Source: Candidatus Neomicrothrix sp. UBA2517 (GTDB taxonomy: Bacteria > Actinomycetota > Acidimicrobiia > Acidimicrobiales > UBA8592). Taken from it: DNA of 64,000 nucleotides. The DNA is taken from assembly GCA_002341185.1 (NCBI GenBank), contig DDNP01000027.1, positions 1 through 64,000 of the forward strand. The letters are read 5' to 3'. Positions 35,140 through 44,281 of the stretch are shown one piece after another. The notes below the pieces were generated by a model. The model saw only the letters and a list, made by a program, of their open reading frames with translations, was not told the origin of the DNA and searched no databases. The position numbers were made by a program, and so were the translations under genes. Each line of letters starts with the position of its first letter. The stretch's first letter is position 1.

Positions 35140-35963
35140 GATACGCAATCAGTACTGCACCCCAAAGGTGTTCTTGGGATTGGCTCCTTGAAGTATGGAA
35201 AAGAGCAGACGAAATAGAACTCTTTGAATCAGGCTGGACATTTGACCATTTTTACCCTCTGTTCGGAAATTCAACTGAAGATTGTCTAGAGGGTTGGATA
35301 GCATTGACTGCTCTCCTTCAAGAAACCAACAGACTACGAGGCGGAGTGCTCGTCACAGGGATGCTTTACCGTCACCCAGCTGTTCTAGCAAATATGGCAT
35401 CAACTCTTGATATAACCTCACGTGGACGACTGGAATTAGGTGTAGGAGCTGGATGGAACGAAGAAGAATGCGAGGCATATGGAATTGAATTAGGGTCCAT
35501 GAATCAACGATTCGAACGCTTTGAAGAAGGCATGGAAGTCCTCACCCAACTGTTAAATAATGACAGATCAACATTCAGAGGGGATTGGTACTCTTTAGAA
35601 GACGCAATGAACAACCCTAAAGGCCCACAAGACCCTTTACCTATTTGCATAGGGGGAGGCGGATTACGCCGAACAATTCCCGCTGTTGTCAAGCACGCAC
35701 ACCATTGGAACTACGGAACCCAGACAATGTCACTTGACGACTTCAAAATGCGCTACGAGGTATTCTTGCAAGCCTGTGAAAAAGAGGGAAGAAATCCGGA
35801 CGAAATTCTCATTTCGACAATGCTCCGATACGACGGTGATGCTCAAGCAACAATTCAACAAGCACGCGAATACGAGGATGCCGGAGTCAAATTAGGCATC
35901 GTCTCAATACCAAAAGACAAACCGCCAGAAATCATCGAAGAAATAGCAGAAGTACTTTCGTAG
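35136..35963 (+). CDS. LLM-class (F420- or FMN-dependent) oxidoreductase
   Basis: 275 aa, luciferase-like TIM barrel. ESGWTFDHFYPLFG near residue 30 is the F420-family start, then NRLRGGVLVTGMLYRHPAVLANMASTLD, SRGRLELGVGAGWNEEECEAYGI, and PICIGGGGLRRT. It resembles actinobacterial F420-dependent (TIGR03560-like) enzymes. Coupled to the upstream NTF2-fold gene. The substrate is unknown. Confidence 0.88.
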   Translation: MRYAISTAPQRCSWDWLLEVWKRADEIELFESGWTFDHFYPLFGNSTEDCLEGWIALTALLQETNRLRGGVLVTGMLYRHPAVLANMASTLDITSRGRLELGVGAGWNEEECEAYGIELGSMNQRFERFEEGMEVLTQLLNNDRSTFRGDWYSLEDAMNNPKGPQDPLPICIGGGGLRRTIPAVVKHAHHWNYGTQTMSLDDFKMRYEVFLQACEKEGRNPDEILISTMLRYDGDAQATIQQAREYEDAGVKLGIVSIPKDKPPEIIEEIAEVLS

Positions 35964-36029
35964 AGTTCAATCAAAATAATTCCCTTCCTTGATGGAGCAA
36001 AACACCGATTTCTGGTCAATAATTAATAC

Positions 36030-37280
36030 ATGATTGATATTGAAACGTTTACATCAGAAGCTCGTCAATGGCTGGATGAAAATGCGAAACTTCGCAGCAC
36101 CAATGATGAGGGTCAGCGAGAACCAAAATGGGGAGAAGGAGAATTCAGTGTAGCTGTCTTCCATAACCTCTCATTTGAAGAAGAAAAAGCAATAATAACT
36201 GATGCCATGAAATGGACTCAGAGAAAAGCAGAAGTCGGGTACCACAAAATAACATGGGAGCCCGAATACGGCGGAATGGGACTTACCAAAGAGCACGAAA
36301 AGGCATTCTTCAAATTAGAAAGCGAATATGACACGCCAGGTGGGCATGAAACACATAGCGTAACGACGCACCTGATGGCACCGTCAATTCGTCTACTTGG
36401 AACTGATCAACAGAAGAAAGACTGGGTTCACAAATGGGCAGGCGCCCAAGAGATGTGCTGCCAACTTTTTTCAGAACCATCAGCAGGGTCAGACCTAGCC
36501 AGCGTAGCTACCAAAGCAGACAAAGATGGAGACGAATGGATTCTCAACGGGCAAAAAGTCTGGAGTTCAGGAGCTCAATTCTCAGAATGGGGAATGGCAG
36601 TATGTCGATCAGATAGCGACCTACCCAAACACAAAGGAATAACTGTATTTATCATCCCGATGGACGCCCCCGGAGTCGAAATCAGACAAATCCGACAAAT
36701 GAGCGGAGGAACTTCATTTAATGAAGTATTCCTAACTGATGTCCGAGTCCCAGATACATACCGAATCGGAGATATTGGAGAAGGCTGGAAGGTAGCACTA
36801 ACCGTTCTTGGTTTCGAAAGAGGTAGCAGCAATGGAAGTTCACGCGTCGGTGGTAATTGGGCGCAGGCAAAAAGCCTAGCAGAGCACCTTAACCTAACTG
36901 ACGATCCAGTAGTAAGGGATCAACTAGCGAGACTCTACTCCCAATACCGCATCATGGTACTGAACACTCAAAGAGTCGTAGCACAAACTAAAGCAGGCCA
37001 GGCACCAGGTCCAGAGGGCTCAATTTCAAAAATGATATGGGTTAAATCAATGAACCTCATGAGTGATGTGATTACGAAAATATTGGGGCCAAGAATCACC
37101 GCCGATACCGGCGAATGGGGAACATACGAGTGGAACGAACACCTTCTAGGTGCACCTGGCTACCGCATCGCTGGAGGCTCTGACGAAATTCAACGAAATA
37201 TAGTTGGGGAACGGGTCCTGGGTCTACCAGGAGAACCGCGCGTCGATAAGAACATCCCATACAAGGATGTACTCAAATAG
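36030..37280 (+). CDS. acyl-CoA dehydrogenase (FadE-type, AGGSDEI form)
   Basis: 416 aa. QLFSEPSAGSDLASVATKA and GQKVWSSGAQFSEWGMAVCRSD form the FAD/substrate domain; the C-terminus has YRIAGGSDEIQRNIVGERVLGLPGEP. This AGGSDEI form lacks the Glu that acts as base in medium-chain enzymes; relatives in mycobacteria form heteromers or use a base elsewhere. It closely resembles the gene at 57065 in motif and C-terminal tail. No ribosome site is evident; the ATG may be near-leaderless. Confidence 0.9.
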   Translation: MIDIETFTSEARQWLDENAKLRSTNDEGQREPKWGEGEFSVAVFHNLSFEEEKAIITDAMKWTQRKAEVGYHKITWEPEYGGMGLTKEHEKAFFKLESEYDTPGGHETHSVTTHLMAPSIRLLGTDQQKKDWVHKWAGAQEMCCQLFSEPSAGSDLASVATKADKDGDEWILNGQKVWSSGAQFSEWGMAVCRSDSDLPKHKGITVFIIPMDAPGVEIRQIRQMSGGTSFNEVFLTDVRVPDTYRIGDIGEGWKVALTVLGFERGSSNGSSRVGGNWAQAKSLAEHLNLTDDPVVRDQLARLYSQYRIMVLNTQRVVAQTKAGQAPGPEGSISKMIWVKSMNLMSDVITKILGPRITADTGEWGTYEWNEHLLGAPGYRIAGGSDEIQRNIVGERVLGLPGEPRVDKNIPYKDVLK

Positions 37281-37319
37281 GTGTTTGCCAGAGAAGCAAG
37301 GAATCATTAGAGTCCAAGT

Positions 37320-37778
37320 ATGGAAAAAACGATAGTTGTATCAAAAGAAATACTTGCGAACCCACGACAAGTGTGGGACTTAATAACTGACCTTGCCAAC
37401 ATGGGACGATGGTCACCAGAGAACGACGGCGGAAAATGGCTCACCAAAGATGGAGAACCAAAACTTGGGGCAAGGTTCATTGGCAATAACAGTTGGGAAG
37501 GGAACAAATGGATCGCCCCAGTTAAGATTACGGAATTTAACGAACCAAAGCGTTTTGCTTTTAAGATGAGATTTCCTTTTATAGGCGGTTCAGATTGGAG
37601 CTTTGATATCGAACCAACCTCCGAGGGATGCAAAGTAACGCAGACATGGGTAGACCGCCGCAAAAAAGCACTCGTCGTTATAGGTGGGAAAGTGAGTGGA
37701 GTAGCTGATAGGGCTCCCCATACCCGAATGTCAATGGAAACAACCTTAGAAAAACTGGCTGACGAAGTTAATCAATAA
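37320..37778 (+). CDS. SRPBCC (polyketide cyclase/START-like) family protein
   Basis: 152 aa with a helix-grip fold: KTIVVSKEILANPRQVWDLITDLANMGRWSPE, then KPKRFAFKMRF-like strand blocks, W-SFDIEPTSEGCKVTQTW, and a C-terminal helix. SRPBCC proteins bind hydrophobic ligands. Ligand unknown. A similar-sized member is at 38810. It follows the acyl-CoA dehydrogenase by 39 bases. Confidence 0.82.
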   Translation: MEKTIVVSKEILANPRQVWDLITDLANMGRWSPENDGGKWLTKDGEPKLGARFIGNNSWEGNKWIAPVKITEFNEPKRFAFKMRFPFIGGSDWSFDIEPTSEGCKVTQTWVDRRKKALVVIGGKVSGVADRAPHTRMSMETTLEKLADEVNQ

Positions 37779-37781
37779 ACG

Positions 37782-38813
37782 TTAGAACTCAAGGTCTAGT
37801 TCTAACAAATCACTTATGTGACGAGCCCAGTTCCAAGCATTCGGTCGTTGTTTACGAATAAGTTCAGCAAGATATTGTGCTTTAATATGTCCGCCACCAA
37901 CGACAGCTACTTGAGTATCACAACGTGGACTTCCATGCGAACCAAATAATCCATCAAGCCATGGGCCAAACACATGACCCGGTTTACCCCAAACAAGATC
38001 GTGATCAGCATTAAGAGAAATTGCTCCTTCAATTTCATGTATCTGAAGAAGTTCACCTAAAGCAGGTCCATTATGAATCACTGCCGCTGTCCCCTCATAT
38101 TCAACTAAACCTGGTAGACCCTGACTAGAAAGCGATTCGGCTAAGTCAAAACCATACTCAACTACAAATTCTTGATCATGGTCACTTACAACGATAACCA
38201 CAGTCTCATCCCAGTTTGGACGAAGACGATCAATTAGTTTCCCCAACGCATCATCAGTTTCCTTAACACGAAGTTTAGTTTCTTCGGCAACAGGGCCATA
38301 GATATGACAGGCAGTATCAGGATCATTGAAATGAATAAGAGAAAAATCAACAGAAACAGCGTCAATAGCGTCAACAGCGTCAAGAACTGCAGAATTTGAA
38401 GCATATCTAAATTCATCTAGGTCAACATTTGCTCGCTTGCCTTCTGGGGGCCAATAAGAGTCTGCAGAATCCCCTCCCATTACCCCGATTAGGTGATGAT
38501 CGCCGACCACTGCCGCAGACGACATATTCCTTCTATTCGCAGCTAAAAAAATTGTGTCCCCTTTAGGGCCAATTGAGGAAGCAATCGTGAATTGATTACC
38601 ATCCCAAACCTTATTTACGAAAATACCATGCGAATCAGGAAGCCGACCTGTAGCAAACGTAGCGTGATTAGGGTACGTAGCTGTAGATAAAACAGCGCGA
38701 CCACCCTCACTATTCCATCCACCCGCTTGAGCTACTTCCCAGAGATTAGGCGTCCATTCCTTGCTTACTAGTCGATTGGGGAGAGCATCAATGATGACGA
38801 ACACTACTCTCAT
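37782..38813 (-). CDS. alkaline-phosphatase-superfamily phosphodiesterase-like protein
   Basis: 343 aa, resembling type I phosphodiesterase/nucleotide pyrophosphatases. VVFVIIDALPNRL holds metal ligand D9; AVLSTATYPNHATFATGRLP (40-59) carries the nucleophile Thr region; SDHDQEF carries later metal ligands. Cytoplasmic by the absence of a signal. The substrate may be a phosphate ester or nucleotide. Its start overlaps the SRPBCC stop by 4 nt. Confidence 0.84.
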   Translation of the reverse strand: MRVVFVIIDALPNRLVSKEWTPNLWEVAQAGGWNSEGGRAVLSTATYPNHATFATGRLPDSHGIFVNKVWDGNQFTIASSIGPKGDTIFLAANRRNMSSAAVVGDHHLIGVMGGDSADSYWPPEGKRANVDLDEFRYASNSAVLDAVDAIDAVSVDFSLIHFNDPDTACHIYGPVAEETKLRVKETDDALGKLIDRLRPNWDETVVIVVSDHDQEFVVEYGFDLAESLSSQGLPGLVEYEGTAAVIHNGPALGELLQIHEIEGAISLNADHDLVWGKPGHVFGPWLDGLFGSHGSPRCDTQVAVVGGGHIKAQYLAELIRKQRPNAWNWARHISDLLELDLEF

Positions 38814-39268
38814 TCATCCTCGCTTTCAGCTCGTAAAGATACGAAATAAGATTGTAAATCTATTCTTGCTTTCTCAACGTATGAATTAAACGCCGTCTCC
38901 AATGCACGACTCCACAATTTTCCTGAATACGAAACCTTAAACGTTATCTGAGTATCGTTTAAATCTAACTGCTCAAAAATTACATCTATAGACCATTCTG
39001 AAACATCTTTCCCCGATACCTCTTCCCTGCGGAACCTGATCAATCTGTGATGATCTGATAGAACTTTAGCCATTCTCAATTTCTTCATTCTTGAGAAAGG
39101 CCCTAATTGTGCTTTGAGAACCAGCGTCCAGACGGGATCACCTTCACTGTCAATAGGCTCAACTGAATCAATGAAATCTAGCCACAACGCATAATTGGTC
39201 ATCTCAGAAAGAACCAAGAAGGAGCGCTCTATTCCCGCATTAACTATGACGCTCTCGGTTCTCTCCAT
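38810..39268 (-). CDS. SRPBCC family protein
   Basis: 152 aa, with an N-terminal TESVIVNAGIERSFLVLSEMTNYALWLDFIDSVEPID and alternating strands ending in a long helix that are typical of the polyketide-cyclase/START fold. The RMKKLRMAKVLSDHHRLIRF segment is common in actinobacterial SRPBCC members. Ligand unknown. It is first in an operon with the phosphodiesterase-like gene. Confidence 0.8.
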   Translation of the reverse strand: MERTESVIVNAGIERSFLVLSEMTNYALWLDFIDSVEPIDSEGDPVWTLVLKAQLGPFSRMKKLRMAKVLSDHHRLIRFRREEVSGKDVSEWSIDVIFEQLDLNDTQITFKVSYSGKLWSRALETAFNSYVEKARIDLQSYFVSLRAESEDE

Positions 39269-39346
39269 CTTTGCTCCTTCGAATGATATGTGTCACAAAC
39301 TGCTATCAGGATGCTACATCAGTTACATATCGTCTAGCCTAAAAGT

Positions 39347-40585
39347 GTGCAAACAAAAGTATTTCACCTGACAGACGGTGAGAATATTCAACTATTAGAC
39401 GTTCATGACTTCTATTGGTCATCTCCAAGTATCACACTTGCAGGTATCGGAGTCGCAAAACGAATAACAATGCCGAGCCTTACGAATTTTGATAGACAAC
39501 GCGATCTGTTCTCAAAGATTAATCTTGATCATCACAATTCAGAAATTCCCATATCTCACCAAGATCTCTGTGCTTTCGCAGCCTTTGATTTCGACCGAAC
39601 TCAACCTTCTGAAATCATCATCCCTTCATTACTCATAAAAAAAAGCCCTCTAGGAGACACAAAACTTATCTACACAGGAAATGAAGATAGAACAAAAAGA
39701 GAACTCCTCCAAGAAATAACCCAAAACAACAGACCAACGCCATACAAGCCCCAATCCAACCTTCATATCGACTCTCCTATACCGCCAGAGGTATGGAGAG
39801 ATGAAAAAATAGCTGCGGTCAAGAAATATATCCAAGCAGGATCTGTCAAAAAAGTCGTTTTAGCCAGAGAGCTAGTCCTTACCGCCGACAGCAATTTTCA
39901 AGTCCATGACATTCTAAAAAAGTTGGAGGGACAAAACCAGTCAGCAATGATCTTTAACATTGAGGGTTTCTTGGGTGCATCACCTGAATTACTTATAAAA
40001 AGAAACGGAAATACCATCATGTCGCACCCCCTTGCTGGCACCGCACCTAAATTTGAGGAATCAAATTATGATCAAGAATCCAAGCAAAAACTTTTAGACT
40101 CAACTAAAGACGCATATGAGCATAAAGTAACCATTGAATGGCTGCTCAACGAACTACTACCTTTCTGCTCATTTGTAGATGCCGATCCAGAACCCAAAAT
40201 TGTCAGTCTCCAACATGTTCACCACCTTGGAACAGAAGTAACGGGCCAATTATCCAACCCTCCTTGCTCAATTCTTGAACTTGTAAGTGCTCTTCACCCA
40301 ACTCCTGCAGTTGGAGGAGACCCTCAAACAGAAGCATTGGCAATTATTAAGAAAGTTGAGGGCATTAATCGTAGACACTATGCCGGCCCAGTCGGATGGG
40401 TCGATGCAAATGGAGATGGCGAATTTGCAGTAGGAATTCGATCAGCTGAAGTAACAGCCAATAAAGCACACCTATACGCCGGAGTCGGATTAGTTGAGGA
40501 TAGTGACCCTCAACTAGAACTTGAAGAAACAGAAGCCAAGTTTAAAACGATGCTCAATAGTTTCCTCCCGACTACCGAAATGTAG
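39347..40585 (+). CDS. isochorismate synthase (chorismate-binding family)
   Basis: 412 aa, chorismate to isochorismate, the first step toward menaquinone or salicylate. The chorismate-binding domain fills the C-terminal two thirds: VKKVVLARELVL, FLGASPELLI, HPLAGTAPK, HHLGTEVTGQL, ALHPTPAVGG, GPVGWVDANGDGEFAVGIRSA, and ELEETEAKFKTML. It starts at GTG 39347. No other men genes are in the window, so which branch it serves cannot be told. MenF of E. coli is slightly longer (431 aa). Confidence 0.9.
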   Translation: MQTKVFHLTDGENIQLLDVHDFYWSSPSITLAGIGVAKRITMPSLTNFDRQRDLFSKINLDHHNSEIPISHQDLCAFAAFDFDRTQPSEIIIPSLLIKKSPLGDTKLIYTGNEDRTKRELLQEITQNNRPTPYKPQSNLHIDSPIPPEVWRDEKIAAVKKYIQAGSVKKVVLARELVLTADSNFQVHDILKKLEGQNQSAMIFNIEGFLGASPELLIKRNGNTIMSHPLAGTAPKFEESNYDQESKQKLLDSTKDAYEHKVTIEWLLNELLPFCSFVDADPEPKIVSLQHVHHLGTEVTGQLSNPPCSILELVSALHPTPAVGGDPQTEALAIIKKVEGINRRHYAGPVGWVDANGDGEFAVGIRSAEVTANKAHLYAGVGLVEDSDPQLELEETEAKFKTMLNSFLPTTEM

Positions 40586-40673
40586 GGCCTCTAGTTTCCA
40601 TCTAACAAGTTTTTGCTCTACCTTTAACCAATAGCCATAGTCATACGATCACCGCGTCGTAAGAAAGGAAACC

Positions 40674-41435
40674 ATGGATCTTGGGTTAACAGGAAAACGA
40701 GTAGTCATAACAGGTGGATCGCGAGGAATAGGAAGAGCGATTGCAACAAAGATGCTTGAAGAAGGAGCGTCAGTCGCGATATGTGCAAGAGGGCAAGAAG
40801 GAGTAGATGAGGCTCTCTCAGCGCTTGAAGGGAAAGGAACAATCATTGGCGCAGCCGTTGATGCAAGCAGTGGAGAAGAGTTAGAGAATTGGCTTAAAAG
40901 CTCAGCTCAAGAGCTGGGAGGAATAGATATCCTCATCAATAACGCATCTGGTGGCGGCGGAGGCCAAACTGACGAAAAGTTTGACGCAAATTACAATGTT
41001 GACCTCATGGGGCTTGTCCGTGGTGTAAGGGCTACCGAGGATCTACTCGCTGCTTCAGGTGAGGGAGCTGTGCTCACAATCAGCTCAACTGCAGCGCTAG
41101 AACACTTTGGCCCTGGCCCTACAAGTTACAGTGCCCTAAAAGCAGCAGCAACCGTATATGCAGCTGGACTCGCTCAAACGCTTGCAGCAAAGGGCATTAG
41201 AGTTAATACCTTAGCCCCCGGACCTATATTCTTTGAAGATGGACCATGGGACAAAATCAAGCAAGGAATGCCCGAATTCTATGAAAATACCGTCAAAGAC
41301 CAACCAAGTGGGCGGATGGGGTCAGCAGAAGAGGTAGCGAATGTCGCTGCTTTCCTATGTAGCCCCGCAGCGTCATGGGTAACTGGAGCCAACATCGTAG
41401 TCGATGGTGGCTACACCAAGAGAATTGAATTTTAG
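40674..41435 (+). CDS. short-chain dehydrogenase/reductase
   Basis: 253 aa classical SDR. TGGSRGIG at about 12-19, NNASGGGGG (the NAG site with a glycine run), SSTAALE with the serine, YSALK with the Tyr/Lys, and DGGYTKRIEF at the end. AAAGGAAACC precedes the ATG. It is followed after 8 nt by a ThuA-like gene and may form a transcript with it. The substrate is unknown. Confidence 0.9.
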   Translation: MDLGLTGKRVVITGGSRGIGRAIATKMLEEGASVAICARGQEGVDEALSALEGKGTIIGAAVDASSGEELENWLKSSAQELGGIDILINNASGGGGGQTDEKFDANYNVDLMGLVRGVRATEDLLAASGEGAVLTISSTAALEHFGPGPTSYSALKAAATVYAAGLAQTLAAKGIRVNTLAPGPIFFEDGPWDKIKQGMPEFYENTVKDQPSGRMGSAEEVANVAAFLCSPAASWVTGANIVVDGGYTKRIEF

Positions 41436-41443
41436 GAGCAGAA

Positions 41444-42211
41444 ATGGCTGAGGAGAAGCCTGAAAGAGTAGATGCGTATCTCGTAGCTGGCGGACGCTTT
41501 CACGATATTGATTATGCAAGACTTGAGTTGCTGAAACTTCTCAGTGAGCACCCCTACATACGCGTAAAAGTAGGGGCAGACTATGAAGACACAGCCTCCA
41601 TTGCTAGGTCATCAATGCTAATTTCCTACACATGCGATATTCGTCCTTCAGAAGATGCACAAATAGCCATCAAGGATTGGGTCAATAGTGGAGGTAGATG
41701 GCTTGCGCTTCACGGCACAAACTCCGCTTTGGATTTTAATCCACCCAATCCAGTAGCTTCACCAAGATGCTTCCCAATCTGGGCAGAGCTTCTTGGTAGT
41801 CAATTCATCTCGCACCCACCGATAGCGCCATTCCCCGTTCATCTATCAGATCCCGACCACTGGCTCGTTGAAGGAATAGAACCCTTCGAAACTGATGATG
41901 AGCTCTACTTGTGCGAGTATCACGAACGCGAAAACCTACATCCCCTCATGCATACAGAATGGCAGGGAGAAACTCCAGGTTTCGTCGACTCAGATTGGAC
42001 AGATTGTGATCCGACTCACCTGATCATGTACCTCAAATCTCATGGAAATGGAAAAATCCTTTACAACAACCTCGGGCACTGCCGAGGACACTGGGATATG
42101 ACCGAAGCTGTGAAGTACTACCCGCAAATTGAAAGGTGTTCATGGGAGATCCCGCAGTATCATGAATTATTGCGAAGAGGCATAAGGTGGGCGTTAGGCG
42201 AAGAAGGCTAA
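41444..42211 (+). CDS. ThuA-like domain protein
   Basis: 255 aa with the same fold as the protein at 23549: VDAYLVAGGRFHDIDYARLELLKLL, SYTCDIRPSEDAQIAIKDWVNSGGRWLALHGTNSA, ELYLCEYHERENLHPLMHTEW, YNNLGHCRGHWD, HELLRRGIRWALGE. The conserved His/Cys-bearing GHCRGHW near the C-terminus is a family mark. Substrate unknown. It closes the SDR transcript. Confidence 0.8.
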   Translation: MAEEKPERVDAYLVAGGRFHDIDYARLELLKLLSEHPYIRVKVGADYEDTASIARSSMLISYTCDIRPSEDAQIAIKDWVNSGGRWLALHGTNSALDFNPPNPVASPRCFPIWAELLGSQFISHPPIAPFPVHLSDPDHWLVEGIEPFETDDELYLCEYHERENLHPLMHTEWQGETPGFVDSDWTDCDPTHLIMYLKSHGNGKILYNNLGHCRGHWDMTEAVKYYPQIERCSWEIPQYHELLRRGIRWALGEEG

Positions 42212-42271
42212 GCCGATTAGTCATCCACCAATATCCAGATAAACTACAAATAAGAATTGAACGGAGTTTTA

Positions 42272-43267
42272 ATGGCTACCAAAGAACAAACCAAAATCTC
42301 TAAAGATGTGCTCTTTGACCTGCATAGAAGAATGGTCAGAATACGTCTTCTTGAAGAAGCAGCAGGACAATTAGCATCAGAAGCCCGAATACCTGGCTTC
42401 ATTCATCTATATGTCGGCGAAGAAGCAGTAGCCTCAGGTGGCTGTGTAGCGCTAAAAGACGAAGACCAAATCTCTTCCACCCACCGAGGCCATGGGCATC
42501 TAGTAGCAAAGGGTGGCGAATTCAAACCAATGATGGCAGAATTCATGGGCAAAGCAACCGGCTACTGCAAAGGCAAAGGTGGCTCCATGCATATCTCAGA
42601 CCTAGACCTAGGAATGTTAGGTGCAAATGGAATCGTCGGAGCAGGAGTACCTATCGCCGTCGGTGCAGCTTTTGCAAATAAATACAAAAACAATGGGCTT
42701 GTCACTATGGCATTTTTCGGAGATGGATCCACCAACATCGGTGCTTTCCACGAAGCCGCTAACATGGCTTGCGCACTCCACCTCCCCATAGTCTTCATGT
42801 GCGAGAACAATGAGTATGCAGAATACACCCCACGAGACAGAGTAATGGCAATAACTGATGTAGCTGATAGAGCAGCAGCCTACGGAATGCCTGGAGTCAT
42901 TGTAGATGGCATGGACGTTGTCGCAGTCTATGAAGCGGCGAGAGTTGCCGTGGCGAGGGCACGTAACGGTGAAGGCCCATCAATGATTGAATGCAAAACT
43001 TACAGATTCTACGATCACGCAGGAGTCAGTGGGTTAGGGCGAACCTATCGATCCGATGAAGAAGTCCAAGAATGGATGGACCGTGACCCGATCAAACTCT
43101 TTGAAGCACAACTAGCAAAAGCAAAAGTAATGAGCGAAGACGAAGCTTCCGAAATCCATGCCGAAATACAGGCAGAGATAGATGAAGCAATTGAATTCGC
43201 TGAAAACAGTCCTCTCCCAGACCCAGAAGTCGACATGCTAACAGACGTATACACGGAGGCATCATAA
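42272..43267 (+). CDS. TPP-dependent dehydrogenase E1 component, alpha subunit
   Basis: 331 aa, decarboxylating half of a 2-oxoacid or acetoin dehydrogenase. The thiamine motif is GDGSTNIGAFHEAANMA, and HIPGF/HLYVGEEA and STHRGHGH are the typical substrate-side marks; the C-terminal tail HIEC-like YRFYDHAG is conserved. ATG 42272 has GGAG upstream; an in-frame TTG at 42257 is less likely. It heads the operon with E1 beta, AcoX and E2, which favours an acetoin-type (aco) system; PDH is the alternative. Confidence 0.9.
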   Translation: MATKEQTKISKDVLFDLHRRMVRIRLLEEAAGQLASEARIPGFIHLYVGEEAVASGGCVALKDEDQISSTHRGHGHLVAKGGEFKPMMAEFMGKATGYCKGKGGSMHISDLDLGMLGANGIVGAGVPIAVGAAFANKYKNNGLVTMAFFGDGSTNIGAFHEAANMACALHLPIVFMCENNEYAEYTPRDRVMAITDVADRAAAYGMPGVIVDGMDVVAVYEAARVAVARARNGEGPSMIECKTYRFYDHAGVSGLGRTYRSDEEVQEWMDRDPIKLFEAQLAKAKVMSEDEASEIHAEIQAEIDEAIEFAENSPLPDPEVDMLTDVYTEAS

Positions 43268-43268
43268 G

Positions 43269-44273
43269 ATGACAGCTACAGAAACAGAACAACGCATCAT
43301 CAGATACAACGATGCCTTCAACGAAACCCTTGCAGAACTACTTCGTGAAGACCCAGACATATTTATAGCCGGAGAGGATGTTGGCCGATACGGTGGTGTC
43401 TTCCAATCGTTCGCTGGGCTAAACGCAGAGTTTGGAGATGAACGAGTTGTAGATACGCCTATCGCAGAACAAGCAATCATAGGTTTGGGCATAGGAGCAG
43501 CAGCTGTAGGGCTTCGACCAATCGTTGACCTCATGTTCATGGACTTCGTTATGGTATCAATGGACCAAATAGCGAACCAAGCAGCAAAAATGAAATACAT
43601 GTTTGGTGGAAAAGCAAAACTTCCTTTAACCATAACCACAACAGGTGGAGCTGGACTAGGAGCAGCAGCGCAACATAGCCAAAGCCTTGAAGCATGGCTC
43701 ATTCATGTTCCCGGACTCAAAGTTGTCTATCCATCTAACCCATATGATCTAAAAGGACTATTAGTATCATGTGTCCGCGACGACAACCCTACAATCTTCA
43801 CCCTCCACAAAGCAATGCTCGGGTCTAAAGGACACGTACCTGAAGGTCTGTACGAGATCCCATTGGGGCAGGCAAAGATCGTTAGGGAAGGTTCTGACGC
43901 AACTATTGTCGCAATCGGCAAAATGGTCTCTGAAGCTGAAAAAGCAGCAGCAACTCTTGCCGAAGAAGGAATAGATGTCGAGATTATCGACCCTAGAACA
44001 TTGCTACCGTTTGATATGGATACCGTGATCCAATCAGCTAAAAAAACTAACAGAATTGTGATTGTTCATGAAGCTGTCAAAAACGGTGGAATAGGAGCAG
44101 AAATCTCAGCCCAAATACAAGAGCAAGCATTTGACTACTTGGATGCACCCGTAACAAGGGTTGCCGCACCTTTCGCCCCTGTCCCTTTCAGCCCAGCATT
44201 AGAAAAATCTTATGTACCTGACGCTGAAAGTATTGCAAAAGGCGTAAGAGACGTTCTTCATAGAAACAGCTAA
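43269..44273 (+). CDS. TPP-dependent dehydrogenase E1 component, beta subunit
   Basis: 334 aa. FIAGEDVGRYGGVFQSFAGL, VDTPIAEQAIIGLGIGAA, LMFMDFVMVSMDQIANQAAK, TTGGAGLGAAAQHSQSLEAW and the C-terminal IVHEAVKNGGIGAEISAQI are standard E1 beta marks. It starts 1 nt after the alpha-subunit stop. It pairs with it as an alpha2beta2 heterotetramer that transfers the acyl group to the lipoyl arm of E2. Confidence 0.93.
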   Translation: MTATETEQRIIRYNDAFNETLAELLREDPDIFIAGEDVGRYGGVFQSFAGLNAEFGDERVVDTPIAEQAIIGLGIGAAAVGLRPIVDLMFMDFVMVSMDQIANQAAKMKYMFGGKAKLPLTITTTGGAGLGAAAQHSQSLEAWLIHVPGLKVVYPSNPYDLKGLLVSCVRDDNPTIFTLHKAMLGSKGHVPEGLYEIPLGQAKIVREGSDATIVAIGKMVSEAEKAAATLAEEGIDVEIIDPRTLLPFDMDTVIQSAKKTNRIVIVHEAVKNGGIGAEISAQIQEQAFDYLDAPVTRVAAPFAPVPFSPALEKSYVPDAESIAKGVRDVLHRNS

Positions 44274-44281
44274 ATTAGGTC

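Noticed and set aside
39285..39331. GATATGT ... ACATATC inverted pair before the isochorismate synthase gene
   Set aside because: Seven-base arms 33 bases apart in AT-rich sequence are expected by chance.
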